DNA of 10,298 nucleotides from Candidatus Poribacteria bacterium (GCA_009835515.1 VXXH01000772.1:1-10298); one strand, 5' to 3'; shown: positions 1 to 7,659, numbered from the stretch's first letter. Program-made: numbers and translations. Notes: generated by a model from the letters alone, not told the origin.

Positions 1-108
1 TCTGTAGGGATCATTGTCCCACCCTTTTAAATTGAGAGAAGCCGATAGATACGTTCAAGAATGTGCAATCACCCCCTATGTTTCCTAATGAAAGACGCAT
101 CAGAGCAT

Positions 109-480
109 CTAATTCTCAGACGCGTCAGAAACCGATGGACGTTCATTGCTCCGCGCGAGCGGTGATGAAGATACGCCTCTTTGTGAGCGATACGCGTCAG
201 CAGATTGATTCCGTATCAGAATTAGGTCGTCGCCGTCTCGTTCAATACAATCATCCTGCATGAGTGTAATTTCAAGTTTCCGCATACTCGTCATAAAGTT
301 GACAACAACGCGAGCGGATGCTCCCAATTGAATCCGCCAACCCGTCTCTGTTTTTGTCCGTGTGAACCGTTCGCTAATATCAATCGACTGCAGCTGCGAA
401 GCGTTAATGATAACACCACTCGCCGCCTCAGTCAGATCTTGCGTTTCGGCTTCATTTTCGTTGCCATTTTGTTCCGCCAT
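109..480 (-). CDS. Small acidic hypothetical protein (123 aa)
   Basis: I do not recognise this family. The N-terminus (residues 1-20) is rich in Glu, Asn and Gln and looks disordered. Residues about 21-92 alternate hydrophobic and polar residues as in a small beta-rich fold (VIINASQLQSI, GWRIQLGASARVVVNF, LEITLMQDD, DDLILIRNQ). Residues 93-123 are Ser/Arg-rich and look unstructured. No signal peptide or membrane helix is visible. Support for a real gene comes from the AUG start, a G-rich Shine-Dalgarno-like GGGG 6 nt upstream (complement of 487-490), and a near-consensus promoter placed correctly in front of it (518-547). It is transcribed divergently from the vWA operon. The tail may be the result of a frameshift, because a second minus frame stays open below about position 210, but I see no proof. 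No terminator hairpin is evident downstream. Confidence 0.6.
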   Translation of the reverse strand: MAEQNGNENEAETQDLTEAASGVIINASQLQSIDISERFTRTKTETGWRIQLGASARVVVNFMTSMRKLEITLMQDDCIERDGDDLILIRNQSADAYRSQRGVSSSPLARSNERPSVSDASEN

Positions 481-517
481 GCTTTACCCCACTTTTGTCG
501 CAATTTATTTTAAACAT

Positions 518-547
518 ATTTTAACATAGCAAATCGCGCATTGTCAA
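518..547 (-). promoter_or_regulatory. Sigma70-like promoter for the 123-aa gene
   Basis: Read on the minus strand, there is a perfect -35 TTGACA (complement of 542-547), an 18-bp spacer, and TAAAAT (complement of 518-523), which is a 5/6 match to TATAAT. The predicted transcription start is near 511, giving a leader of about 30 nt that includes the GGGG ribosome-binding-like stretch. It sits divergently to the operon promoter at 696-725. Seen in sequence; activity is inferred. Confidence 0.65.
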
Positions 548-583
548 ACTTATTTCAAGTTAACCATCAGCAGTCAGAGGAAT

Positions 584-679
584 AGTTATCAGTTTTCAGT
601 ACGATTTTTCTGCGAAAAATCTTTCAGTCGTCAGTAAGAAACCTCTTAACTGATTACTGACAACTGATTACTGATAACT
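584..679. repeat. 96-bp MITE-like palindromic repeat with internal hairpin
   Basis: The element is bounded by a perfect 10-bp terminal inverted repeat: AGTTATCAGT at 584-593 and ACTGATAACT at 670-679. Inside is a perfect 8-bp hairpin, GATTTTTC (603-610) with GAAAAATC (614-621) and a 3-nt loop. Near the right end a 13-bp word, AACTGATTACTGA, occurs twice (648-660 and 662-674). No ORF is present, and no clear target-site duplication is visible at the edges. Similar CAGT/ACTGAT-rich intergenic repeats are, from memory, common in poribacterial and some cyanobacterial genomes. It separates two divergent promoters. Confidence 0.75.
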
Positions 680-695
680 ACTAACCAAAATCCGT

Positions 696-725
696 TTGAC
701 ATCAATCCGCTAAGTACACTATAAT
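696..725 (+). promoter_or_regulatory. Consensus sigma70 promoter of the vWA-DUF4159-DUF4175 operon
   Basis: TTGACA at 696-701 and TATAAT at 720-725 are both perfect consensus hexamers, with an 18-bp spacer. The expected start of transcription is near 732. The leader is only about 20 nt and carries GAAGGGA (734-740), which serves as ribosome binding site for the ATG at 752. This placement argues that the operon starts with the vWA gene. The promoter begins 17 bp beyond the right end of the 584-679 repeat, so the repeat does not supply the hexamers. Confidence 0.8.
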
Positions 726-751
726 ATGTTGTAGAAGGGATTAGAATAGAT

Positions 752-3118
752 ATGCGATTCACCTATTTTTTGCCCGGGTGGGCAGTTGTACTCGGTATCG
801 GTATTGTCATCGGTGTAACCGTATTTGTTTACCTACGGATGACACATCCCATGCAGCCGAGGTATCGATTTTTACTCATCGCAATGCGCATCTGTGCAGC
901 GTCGATCTTGCTCTGTTGTCTCTTAGCACCCGTCATCATTGAAAAGAAGGACATTACACCACCGACGCATCTTTCCATTTTAGTGGATACCTCGAAAAGC
1001 ATGAACCTTGTTGATGCATCTATGGGTGAAACATCTGTCTCTCGGCTGAGTCAGGTGAATCAATTGCTGTTCAATGGGCAAAAGCAATTCCTACAGGCTT
1101 TACGCGACCGGTTTGAGGTCCATCTCTATCCTTTTGATACGGGACTCCATCAAAGCGCGGTGTTACCACAAGACCTTGAGGCCGAAGCACTGCCACAGTT
1201 TGAACCGAACGGAACGCTCACTGATATTGGAACGGCTATACGAGAAGCGGCAGCAGCCTGGAAGGGGCAAAACACCGCAGGGATGCTGCTTGTTACAGAT
1301 GGCGGACATAACTCTGGACAGTTCCCTCTGGAAGATATTACTCGGTTAGGGGTGCCTGTCTATGCAATAGGTGTCGGTGCTGTGGAGCCGCCCAAAGACG
1401 TTCAGATCCAACATATTGATTATACACCGGTTGCCTATACAAACCATGAGAGTATCATCCGTGTAACGGTTGTACAAGCCGGATATACTGGTAAAACCGC
1501 ACAACTCTCTTTGCGGGAGATGACGCGTAAAACGCTTGTAGATAGTGCAACACTCACCTTTGACAAACCTCAGGACGCAACTGCCGCGAGTGCTACCACA
1601 AAACAGGTCGTTGAACTGAAATTGACACCGCAAGTTGAAGGAAACTTTCAATACACCGTCGAGCTTCCAGTGCTTGATGGTGAATTGACAGCGGCGAACA
1701 ATCAAAAAACGTTTTCCGTGAAAGTTGTGAAAGCAAAACTCAATGTTTTCTATCTCGAAGGTAGACCCAGATGGGAATACACATACCTGAAACGTGCCCT
1801 CCAACGAGACCCTGATATTGAGGCGACTTGCGCCATCTTGTTAAAGAACAGCACGAAGCGGTTTCCACCAGCGGGTAGTGTGCTCAGTCGCTTAGATGGG
1901 TATTACCCACAAACAACGCCAGCATCGGAAACCCCGCGATTTCCTGAAACACGGCTGCAGCTTTCCAAATACGATGTATTGATTTTAGGCGATTTAGGGA
2001 GTGAACATCTGACCGCTGCACAGCAACGCGCAATTGTTGATTTCGTTGAGGTACAAGGAAAACCGATTATATTTCTCCCGTCTCGCAGAATGCTCGGTAT
2101 GAATGGGCTACGAAATACGGAATTGGCGCAGCTGCTGCCGATTGAGATTCCAAGAAACGGCTGTCGTAGACACGATACTGAATTCATTGTACAGCCGACC
2201 GCATCCGGTATGTTTCACCCGATGTTGCAGCTGATGGGCACGCAATCAAATCAAGTTTCGTCCTTAGCCGATAATAACGTATCTACGTGGCGAAATATGC
2301 CAGCACTGTCTCGATCCTTTAGTGGGTTTCGCTTGAGAGGTGGTGCGACCGCTCTCATGGAAAGCGGAAAAGGGGCACCTATCCTGATGCTGCAGAGGAC
2401 GGGCTTGGGAAAAAGCCTATTGATCGCAGCAGAAGGCCTCTGGAATTGGGATTTCGGGGTCAATACTTTTAAAGATACCCGTTATCAAGACATTTATGTA
2501 CGCTTCTGGGCACAGGTGCTGCGATGGATGGCAACAAATACCGATGACGATCAATTGCACCTTACCACGGATGCCAACAGTTATGCGATCGGCGACACAG
2601 CGACGGTTACGGCGTACCTCTATTCTGAAGCCTATCGCGCGACACAGACAGATGCAACCGTTCAATTTGAAGTTGTTCCGCCGGAAGGCGCGCCCTTCCA
2701 ACGCCAAATCCGCGGTATAACCGAGCGCGCAACCGAGACCCCTACTGAAATCGGTAATCTCTATAGCACCCAATTTTCGCTACTACAAAATGGCACTTAC
2801 CGGATCCGGGCAACAGCGAGAACTACGCATCAGACGTTGGGCGAAGATCAAATTGATATCCATGTTCATCCACAACTCGCCGAATTAGAGGCACCGCAAC
2901 TCAACGAAGACCTTTTGAAGAAACTTGCATCGGAAACCGGTGGTGTCTATTTTGCAATGGCGGATGCAGAATCATTACCCGAAAATGTTGTCAAAATCCA
3001 AAATCAGGTATTTGTTGATGCAGAACGGGAACTCTGGAGCCATCCGTTGATTCTCATTATGGTCGTCGGATTGTTGGGCACAGAATGGTTTTTACGGAAA
3101 CGGATTGGGTTGACTTAG
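752..3118 (+). CDS. vWA / glutamine-amidotransferase-like membrane protein (788 aa)
   Basis: This is a large membrane-anchored protein of the type found in Bat/MoxR-associated gene clusters. Two transmembrane helices lie at residues about 7-28 and 40-62. A vWA domain follows (about 72-215) with a complete MIDAS: D79-T-S81-K-S83, a Thr in the loop TLTDIG (155-160), and D183 in LLVTDGG. Residues about 220-325 form a beta-rich linker. A GATase1-like domain starts at about 329 (NVFYLEGRPRWEYTYLKRAL, KYDVLILGDLG, KPIIFLPS), but no catalytic Cys sits at the expected nucleophile elbow, so glutaminase activity is unlikely. The motif GLGKSLLIAAEGLWNWDF (551-568) is typical of these proteins. An Ig-like region (about 600-705) and a C-terminal membrane helix (764-782) complete it. 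With this topology the vWA domain is inferred to lie outside the cytoplasm. The start has a GAAGGGA 11 nt upstream. It is the first gene of the operon; DUF4159 follows after 14 bp. The function of the family is not established. Confidence 0.85.
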   Translation: MRFTYFLPGWAVVLGIGIVIGVTVFVYLRMTHPMQPRYRFLLIAMRICAASILLCCLLAPVIIEKKDITPPTHLSILVDTSKSMNLVDASMGETSVSRLSQVNQLLFNGQKQFLQALRDRFEVHLYPFDTGLHQSAVLPQDLEAEALPQFEPNGTLTDIGTAIREAAAAWKGQNTAGMLLVTDGGHNSGQFPLEDITRLGVPVYAIGVGAVEPPKDVQIQHIDYTPVAYTNHESIIRVTVVQAGYTGKTAQLSLREMTRKTLVDSATLTFDKPQDATAASATTKQVVELKLTPQVEGNFQYTVELPVLDGELTAANNQKTFSVKVVKAKLNVFYLEGRPRWEYTYLKRALQRDPDIEATCAILLKNSTKRFPPAGSVLSRLDGYYPQTTPASETPRFPETRLQLSKYDVLILGDLGSEHLTAAQQRAIVDFVEVQGKPIIFLPSRRMLGMNGLRNTELAQLLPIEIPRNGCRRHDTEFIVQPTASGMFHPMLQLMGTQSNQVSSLADNNVSTWRNMPALSRSFSGFRLRGGATALMESGKGAPILMLQRTGLGKSLLIAAEGLWNWDFGVNTFKDTRYQDIYVRFWAQVLRWMATNTDDDQLHLTTDANSYAIGDTATVTAYLYSEAYRATQTDATVQFEVVPPEGAPFQRQIRGITERATETPTEIGNLYSTQFSLLQNGTYRIRATARTTHQTLGEDQIDIHVHPQLAELEAPQLNEDLLKKLASETGGVYFAMADAESLPENVVKIQNQVFVDAERELWSHPLILIMVVGLLGTEWFLRKRIGLT

Positions 3119-3132
3119 CGGAGCAGTATGCT

Positions 3133-3834
3133 ATGATACGATTCATACGATTCATGAGATGGAATCCTTTTTTGATCGGCTGCCTCCTATTTTGCACAGC
3201 AGTGGGTCTGTTTATAGGACGAAGGTTGATCGCCTCCGAGGTGCCAATGACCATCGCTCAGGTGCATTATAGCGGCGGTGGCGATTGGTACGGAGACGCA
3301 ACTGTCATTAAAAATTGGCTCAGACTCCTCCGAACGCGGGCAGATATTGAGACCGCTGAGGCGCGCGTAATTCTGAAACTAACGGATCATACGCTTTACC
3401 AGTATCCGATGCTATACCTTGTAGGACACGGCAATATTCAATTGACCGAAGCGGAGGTTGAAGCATTACGAGACTACTTGATGAACGGTGGATTTCTCTT
3501 TGCTAACGATGATTACGGACTCGACGAGAGTTTTAGACGTGAAATGCAAAGGGTGTTTCCCGAACAAGAATTGCAACCGATACCGAATACACATCTAATT
3601 TACCGTTGTTTCTACGCGCTGAAAGGGTTACCCAAAATTCATGAACACGATGGCGAGCCAGCACAAGGATTTGGACTCTTTCACGATGGACGAATGGTTG
3701 TCTACTACGTTTACAGTTCCGATATTGGCGATGGACTCGAAGATGCCGATGTACACCCAGAGGACACGCCAGAGGTCCGGGAACTCGCTGCAAAGATGGC
3801 GGTTAATATCGCTGTGTACGCCCTAACACATTAA
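3133..3834 (+). CDS. DUF4159 family membrane-anchored protein (233 aa)
   Basis: This is a DUF4159-type protein, a small domain related to the glutamine-amidotransferase/ThuA-like fold, of unknown activity. One N-terminal membrane anchor lies at residues about 12-34 (NPFLIGCLLFCTAVGLFIG). The soluble domain begins IAQVHYSGGGDWYGD (41-55) and carries the family hallmarks MLYLVGHGNIQLTEAEVEAL (93-112), the GGFLFANDDYG segment (119-129) and YVYSSDIGDGLED (192-204). I chose the ATG at 3133 because CGGAG (3119-3123) lies 9 nt upstream. An in-frame ATG at 3085 would add 16 residues that overlap the vWA gene and has no good ribosome binding site. ATG 3154 also lacks one. The membrane anchor should place the domain on the same side as the vWA domain. 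It is the middle gene of the operon, 20 bp before DUF4175. The call rests on motif resemblance and neighbourhood. Confidence 0.82.
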   Translation: MIRFIRFMRWNPFLIGCLLFCTAVGLFIGRRLIASEVPMTIAQVHYSGGGDWYGDATVIKNWLRLLRTRADIETAEARVILKLTDHTLYQYPMLYLVGHGNIQLTEAEVEALRDYLMNGGFLFANDDYGLDESFRREMQRVFPEQELQPIPNTHLIYRCFYALKGLPKIHEHDGEPAQGFGLFHDGRMVVYYVYSSDIGDGLEDADVHPEDTPEVRELAAKMAVNIAVYALTH

Positions 3835-3854
3835 AAGACAAAAGGACAAATAGA

Positions 3855-6800
3855 ATGGACAGACAAAATGTAAATAATGCCTACGAAAGCTTGATTGCCC
3901 GGTTGCATACCACCCGGCGACAGTGGTGGTGGCTCACTCTCTCTGAAGGCGTGCTGAAGTGCATCGGTATGCTAACACTCGTTATGGTCGGTGTGCTCGC
4001 CATTCTAAACGTCAGTTTCCAAATAGGACAGACTCCGTTCTTACGCTCGGTACGTATCGGGATCCTTTTGTTAGCAATCGGGATTGCTGTCTACATAGTG
4101 ATCCGCTCGCTTATTATACCGCTCTGCAAAAGGTTCACAGACGCTGCAGTCGCATCGCGTCTCGAATCGACGCAAGTCCAGAGCGAACTCGCATCCGAGA
4201 ACCGGATTCTCAGTGCCGTACAACTTTGGAAGAACTTGACAGATAATCGGCTCGGATATGCCCCAGAATTTATTGAACATCTCATCATCCAGACCGATCA
4301 AGATATGGAACACATTCAACGGAGAGAGGTGTTTCAATCCGAATTTCGGAAAATTAAACGGAACACGGGTATCGCTGTCGCTGGCGTGGGACTTCTGCTT
4401 ATTACCCATTTTCTTTTACCCAACGCATTCAACGGTTTTGCTGCGACTTTCCAGACTTTGCCACAGACACTACCAAACGCTCAAGGAAACCTGAAGAAAG
4501 CCATTCAAATTACAGAAATCCATCCCGGTAACACGCAAGTCGAACGCGGCACCGATGTTAACGTCGCCGCAAAAGTGAGCGGACACCTCGGCGCGCCTGT
4601 TACACTTTACTACCGCATCGGTGACGGTAATGCGCAAACAGCAGCCGTAGAATGGCAATTGATGCCGATGCAACGCGCCAGCGATCAACAAATTCCCGGC
4701 ACTGCCTCGTCCTATCATCTGACGCTCGAAAATGTTACCCGTCCCTTACAATACTATATTTCTGCCGAAGAGGTAGCATCGTCACAGTATCAAGTGACGA
4801 TCAGCGACGAACCGATTCTTACCCAATTCCAGTATCGGCTTAACTACCCCGCCTACACACAACTGCAATCGCAGACGTTTCCAGCAAACACCGGGGATAT
4901 ACAGGTACTCTTCGGAACGGAGATCGTATTTACAGGCGAAAGTAACAAACCGCTTACGGCGGCATCCCTCGTATTTGAAGAATCCGATGATGTCGAATTG
5001 GAGATCACAGCGCGGCACCTACCGGAAACAACCCCGCACCCGGGCGCAGATGGGCAGCTGCCGAAAGTGAATCCTATCCCTCGGACAATGCGAGGCAGCT
5101 TCATTGCCCAGCAGAGCGGAAACTACCGTATCCAAATTACCGATATTGAGGGTTTTACAAATCGTGACCCTATTAGCTATACGCTTACCGTTTTCAAAGA
5201 TGCCGCACCTGATGTCAATATCGTTTCACCAGCGCGGGATACCGTTTTGGATAATGCTATGTTGGTGGACCTAAAGGCGGAGGCAACGGATGACTACGGT
5301 ATACAAGCACTCCAATTGGTATATCGTGTTGAGGCAGAGGGTGCCGAAGAAGTGAACGTGCCTTTAAAGCGGTGGGGTGTGGAGAACGTGCCTATACGTA
5401 GATCGGTCTCCGTCGCATACAGGTGGGATGTAGATCGGATTGGCATTTTCCCGGGTGAAGTGCTTGCTTATTACGTCCAGGCTCTGGATAACGACAATGT
5501 TTCAGGTCCGAATGTCGGCAAGTCGCCTACCTATACGCTCCGCTTCCCGTCACTCTCCGAATTATACGATTCTGTTGCGGCTGAACAGGAAACAGAGCAG
5601 CAAGGTCTTGAGGAACTCGTCGATGAGCAGGCTGATGCAACAGGTTTAATTGATACGCTCCTCGGCAAAATTAGGAAAAGCCAAGAACTCACTTTCAACG
5701 ATGAAAACTTGATGCAACAGGTGCTTGAAAACCAGAAACAGATTGAACAGGAGGCAAGGCAGTTGGTCGAAGATATGCAGCAGACAGTGGAGGATATGGA
5801 GCAGCAGCAACTCTTTGACACCGAGACGATACAGAAGTATCAGGAACTCCAAGAACTGATGGAGCAGGCACTCTCCGAGGAACATAAAGAGATCTTACGA
5901 AAGTTATCTGAGGCATTAGCGAAGCAACAGGTGAGTGAGCAGGAGCGATCAATGATGGAAGCGAATCTCAGTCAAGAACAGTTTTTACAGCAGTTGGAAC
6001 GCGCCAAATCGCTCTATGAACAGATTCTCCTCCAACAGGAACTCGAAGCCGCCGCCAAACAGGCACAAGCACTCGCTGAACAACAGAAGGAACTCATGGA
6101 TACTTTGGAGACATCTCCCGACGCCGCACCCGCAAATGAACTGGCACAAAAGGAGGATCGCGTCGGTGAAGAATTCGACAAACTCAGCGGAGACTTAGAC
6201 GCACTCGGTACCGAGATGAAAGCACTCGCCGAGAATAAGGAGAACGCGCCACCGCAGATAGAACGGCTCGCAGATGAAATCAAACGTCTCAACCAGTTTA
6301 CCAAGGATCATAACCTATCGGAAACGCTTGAAGCGACCAGTGAAAACCTCCGAAGCGGACAGAACAGAGAGGCGCTTGAATCTGGAAGAGCGGCGGAACA
6401 GACGCTGACAGAACTCGCACAAGGCTTGGATAACGCTTTGGAATTTATGGAAGGCGCGAACGCGAACGAAACCTTGACCGCTATGCGTGAAGCCGTTCAA
6501 AGCGGACTGCACCTCTCACATCTCCATGAGGAGGTGCTTTCTAAAACGAACGACCTCATCATTGCTGGACAGATAGAGACTTATATGCCGAGTGAGATCT
6601 TACAATTGCAGAATCTGGCAGCGGATGAACTGAGCACGGCGGAGGGGATCGCGCAACTTGCCAACAAGCTTTGGGAACTCGGGAACCGACAAATGGAAGT
6701 CCCGCCCAAGGTTGTGTGGCACCTGAACGCCTCAAATGACGCGCTTGCGCGTGCGGCGCGTGCCTTGGAGGACAGGCAACCCAGCCTCGCTATGCCAATT

Positions 6801-7445
6801 CAGAGAACCGCACTTGCCGATCTGAATCAGGCGATCTTTGAACTCCTTGACGCAATGGCACAGATGAACCAACAGATGGGTGCCAGTGGGATGGAAAACC
6901 TGTTGGAGCAGCTCCAGCAGCTTGCCGAGAGTCAGGAACAGTTGAATCAAATGGCACAAAATCTGAGTCAGCAGATGCGAGAACAGGGACAAACGCCGGG
7001 GTTTGAACAGATGATGCGTCAACTCGCCGCCCAACAGCAGCTCATCAGGGAAGCGACCGAACGCCTCGCTGAGCGCGCAGAACAGATGGCACAAATGTTG
7101 GGAAGCCTTGAAGATGTCGCTGAGGACATGACAGAGGTTGAACAAGCACTCCGGCAAGGTGAACTCGACGAGCAAGTGCTCAATAGGCAGGAGCAAATCC
7201 TGACACGGATGCTTGACAGCTTAAAATCGTTACAGAAACGGGATGTCGGTAAACAGCGCAAAGCCGAAGTGGCGAAAAAGCCTGAAACGCCTGCACAGGA
7301 GGTCCCACCTCTGCATCCCGAACTCCTCGAAATCGTTCAGAAGTTAGAAGTTACACCGGACGCAAAAGAACTTGAAGACATTCCGTTCCAGTATCGAGAA
7401 CAATTGCGACGCTATTTTAAAGCACTCTCGGAGAAAACCCAGTAA
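3855..7445 (+). CDS. Giant DUF4175-type membrane protein with coiled-coil tail (1196 aa)
   Basis: The protein has three membrane helices (about 28-52, 66-90 and 169-190), separated between helices 2 and 3 by a charged helical segment. Residues about 215-565 form beta-rich, Ig-like repeats, including the family-typical EATDDYGIQALQLVYR (476-491) and YYVQALDNDN (539-548). From about 570 to 1175 it is almost entirely helical and rich in Gln, Glu, Met and Leu, with heptad-like spacing, predicting long coiled coils. The last 20 residues are charged. The layout matches DUF4175-type proteins encoded beside DUF4159 and vWA genes in several phyla; their function is unknown. The start is supported by AGGA (3843-3846) 8 nt upstream. 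It is last in the operon, with no clear terminator right after the stop. Inference: an envelope scaffold or load-bearing partner of the vWA and DUF4159 proteins. Automatic tools may mislabel the coiled coil as an SMC- or myosin-like ATPase, but there is no Walker motif. The family name is less certain than the architecture. Confidence 0.8.
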   Translation: MDRQNVNNAYESLIARLHTTRRQWWWLTLSEGVLKCIGMLTLVMVGVLAILNVSFQIGQTPFLRSVRIGILLLAIGIAVYIVIRSLIIPLCKRFTDAAVASRLESTQVQSELASENRILSAVQLWKNLTDNRLGYAPEFIEHLIIQTDQDMEHIQRREVFQSEFRKIKRNTGIAVAGVGLLLITHFLLPNAFNGFAATFQTLPQTLPNAQGNLKKAIQITEIHPGNTQVERGTDVNVAAKVSGHLGAPVTLYYRIGDGNAQTAAVEWQLMPMQRASDQQIPGTASSYHLTLENVTRPLQYYISAEEVASSQYQVTISDEPILTQFQYRLNYPAYTQLQSQTFPANTGDIQVLFGTEIVFTGESNKPLTAASLVFEESDDVELEITARHLPETTPHPGADGQLPKVNPIPRTMRGSFIAQQSGNYRIQITDIEGFTNRDPISYTLTVFKDAAPDVNIVSPARDTVLDNAMLVDLKAEATDDYGIQALQLVYRVEAEGAEEVNVPLKRWGVENVPIRRSVSVAYRWDVDRIGIFPGEVLAYYVQALDNDNVSGPNVGKSPTYTLRFPSLSELYDSVAAEQETEQQGLEELVDEQADATGLIDTLLGKIRKSQELTFNDENLMQQVLENQKQIEQEARQLVEDMQQTVEDMEQQQLFDTETIQKYQELQELMEQALSEEHKEILRKLSEALAKQQVSEQERSMMEANLSQEQFLQQLERAKSLYEQILLQQELEAAAKQAQALAEQQKELMDTLETSPDAAPANELAQKEDRVGEEFDKLSGDLDALGTEMKALAENKENAPPQIERLADEIKRLNQFTKDHNLSETLEATSENLRSGQNREALESGRAAEQTLTELAQGLDNALEFMEGANANETLTAMREAVQSGLHLSHLHEEVLSKTNDLIIAGQIETYMPSEILQLQNLAADELSTAEGIAQLANKLWELGNRQMEVPPKVVWHLNASNDALARAARALEDRQPSLAMPIQRTALADLNQAIFELLDAMAQMNQQMGASGMENLLEQLQQLAESQEQLNQMAQNLSQQMREQGQTPGFEQMMRQLAAQQQLIREATERLAERAEQMAQMLGSLEDVAEDMTEVEQALRQGELDEQVLNRQEQILTRMLDSLKSLQKRDVGKQRKAEVAKKPETPAQEVPPLHPELLEIVQKLEVTPDAKELEDIPFQYREQLRRYFKALSEKTQ

Positions 7446-7482
7446 GCGGGTTTATCCAAGATTGGGTTCTGTTAAAACGTTA

Positions 7483-7628
7483 TAGGACTTACGCATTTTC
7501 TCTTAAAGTCCCCCTGATAAGGGGGATTTAGGGGGTTCAATGCAATCAAAAAGTCCCCCTGATAAGGGGGATTTAGGGGGTTCAATGCAATCAAATAACG
7601 ATTTTCTGTTCAATTTGCGTAAGTCCTA
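7483..7628. mobile_element. 146-bp MITE-like element with 13-bp terminal inverted repeats
   Basis: The ends are perfect inverted repeats: TAGGACTTACGCA at 7483-7495 and TGCGTAAGTCCTA at 7616-7628. The element carries no ORF and holds two tandem copies of a 45-bp unit. It is flanked by CGTTA (7478-7482) and CGCTA (7629-7633), a 4/5 match that could be a decayed 5-bp target duplication. The size and the lack of coding capacity fit a non-autonomous element mobilised in trans. GGACTTACGC-type ends recur, as I remember, in cyanobacterial and poribacterial genomes. It fills most of the gap between the DUF4175 gene and the glycosidase-like gene. Confidence 0.7.
7505..7594. repeat. Two tandem 45-bp repeat units with C5/G5 hairpins
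   Basis: Two copies (7505-7549 and 7550-7594) are identical base for base. Each contains CCCCCT-GATA-AGGGGG, a perfect 6-bp GC-rich stem with a 4-nt loop (7510-7525 and 7555-7570), followed by ATTTAGGGGG, so the C-tract could pair with either of two G-tracts. There is no T-run after the stems, so they are not classical terminators, though they could slow polymerase or protect the upstream mRNA end. Their perfect identity suggests a recent duplication. Confidence 0.85.
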
Positions 7629-7659
7629 CGCTAACTAAAACGCCATTGTAGGGAAATTC

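Noticed and set aside
1..30. Possible gene ends at the left edge: a plus-strand frame ending SVGIIVPPF-stop, and a minus-strand ATG at 14-12 preceded by AAAGGG.
   Set aside because: Only 9 and 4 codons are visible, so neither can be told from chance without sequence to the left.
63..263. Plus-strand 66-codon ORF opposite the 123-aa gene.
   Set aside because: It has no ribosome binding site or promoter, and its composition looks like an antisense shadow.
3533..3793. Minus-strand 86-codon ORF within the DUF4159 gene.
   Set aside because: It overlaps a well-supported sense gene and has no start signals; it is a shadow frame.
6732..7196. Long minus-strand ORF (154 codons) inside the DUF4175 gene.
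   Set aside because: Gln/Glu/Leu-rich coding sequence gives long open antisense frames rich in Leu, Phe and Cys. There is no supporting start signal, and the sense frame is clearly the real one.
5562..7385. SMC/DNA-repair ATPase annotation for the coiled-coil region.
   Set aside because: No Walker A or B motif is present. The similarity would only be coiled-coil composition.
7510..7570. Rho-independent terminators for the DUF4175 gene.
   Set aside because: The C5/G5 stems are not followed by T-runs, so at most they give weak pausing or 3'-end protection.
7520..7580. G-quadruplex from four G5 tracts.
   Set aside because: One loop would be about 29 nt and contains a competing C-tract, so the simple hairpins are more likely.
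7505..7595. CRISPR-like reading of the two 45-bp units.
   Set aside because: The copies are directly adjacent with no spacer, there are only two, and no cas genes are present.
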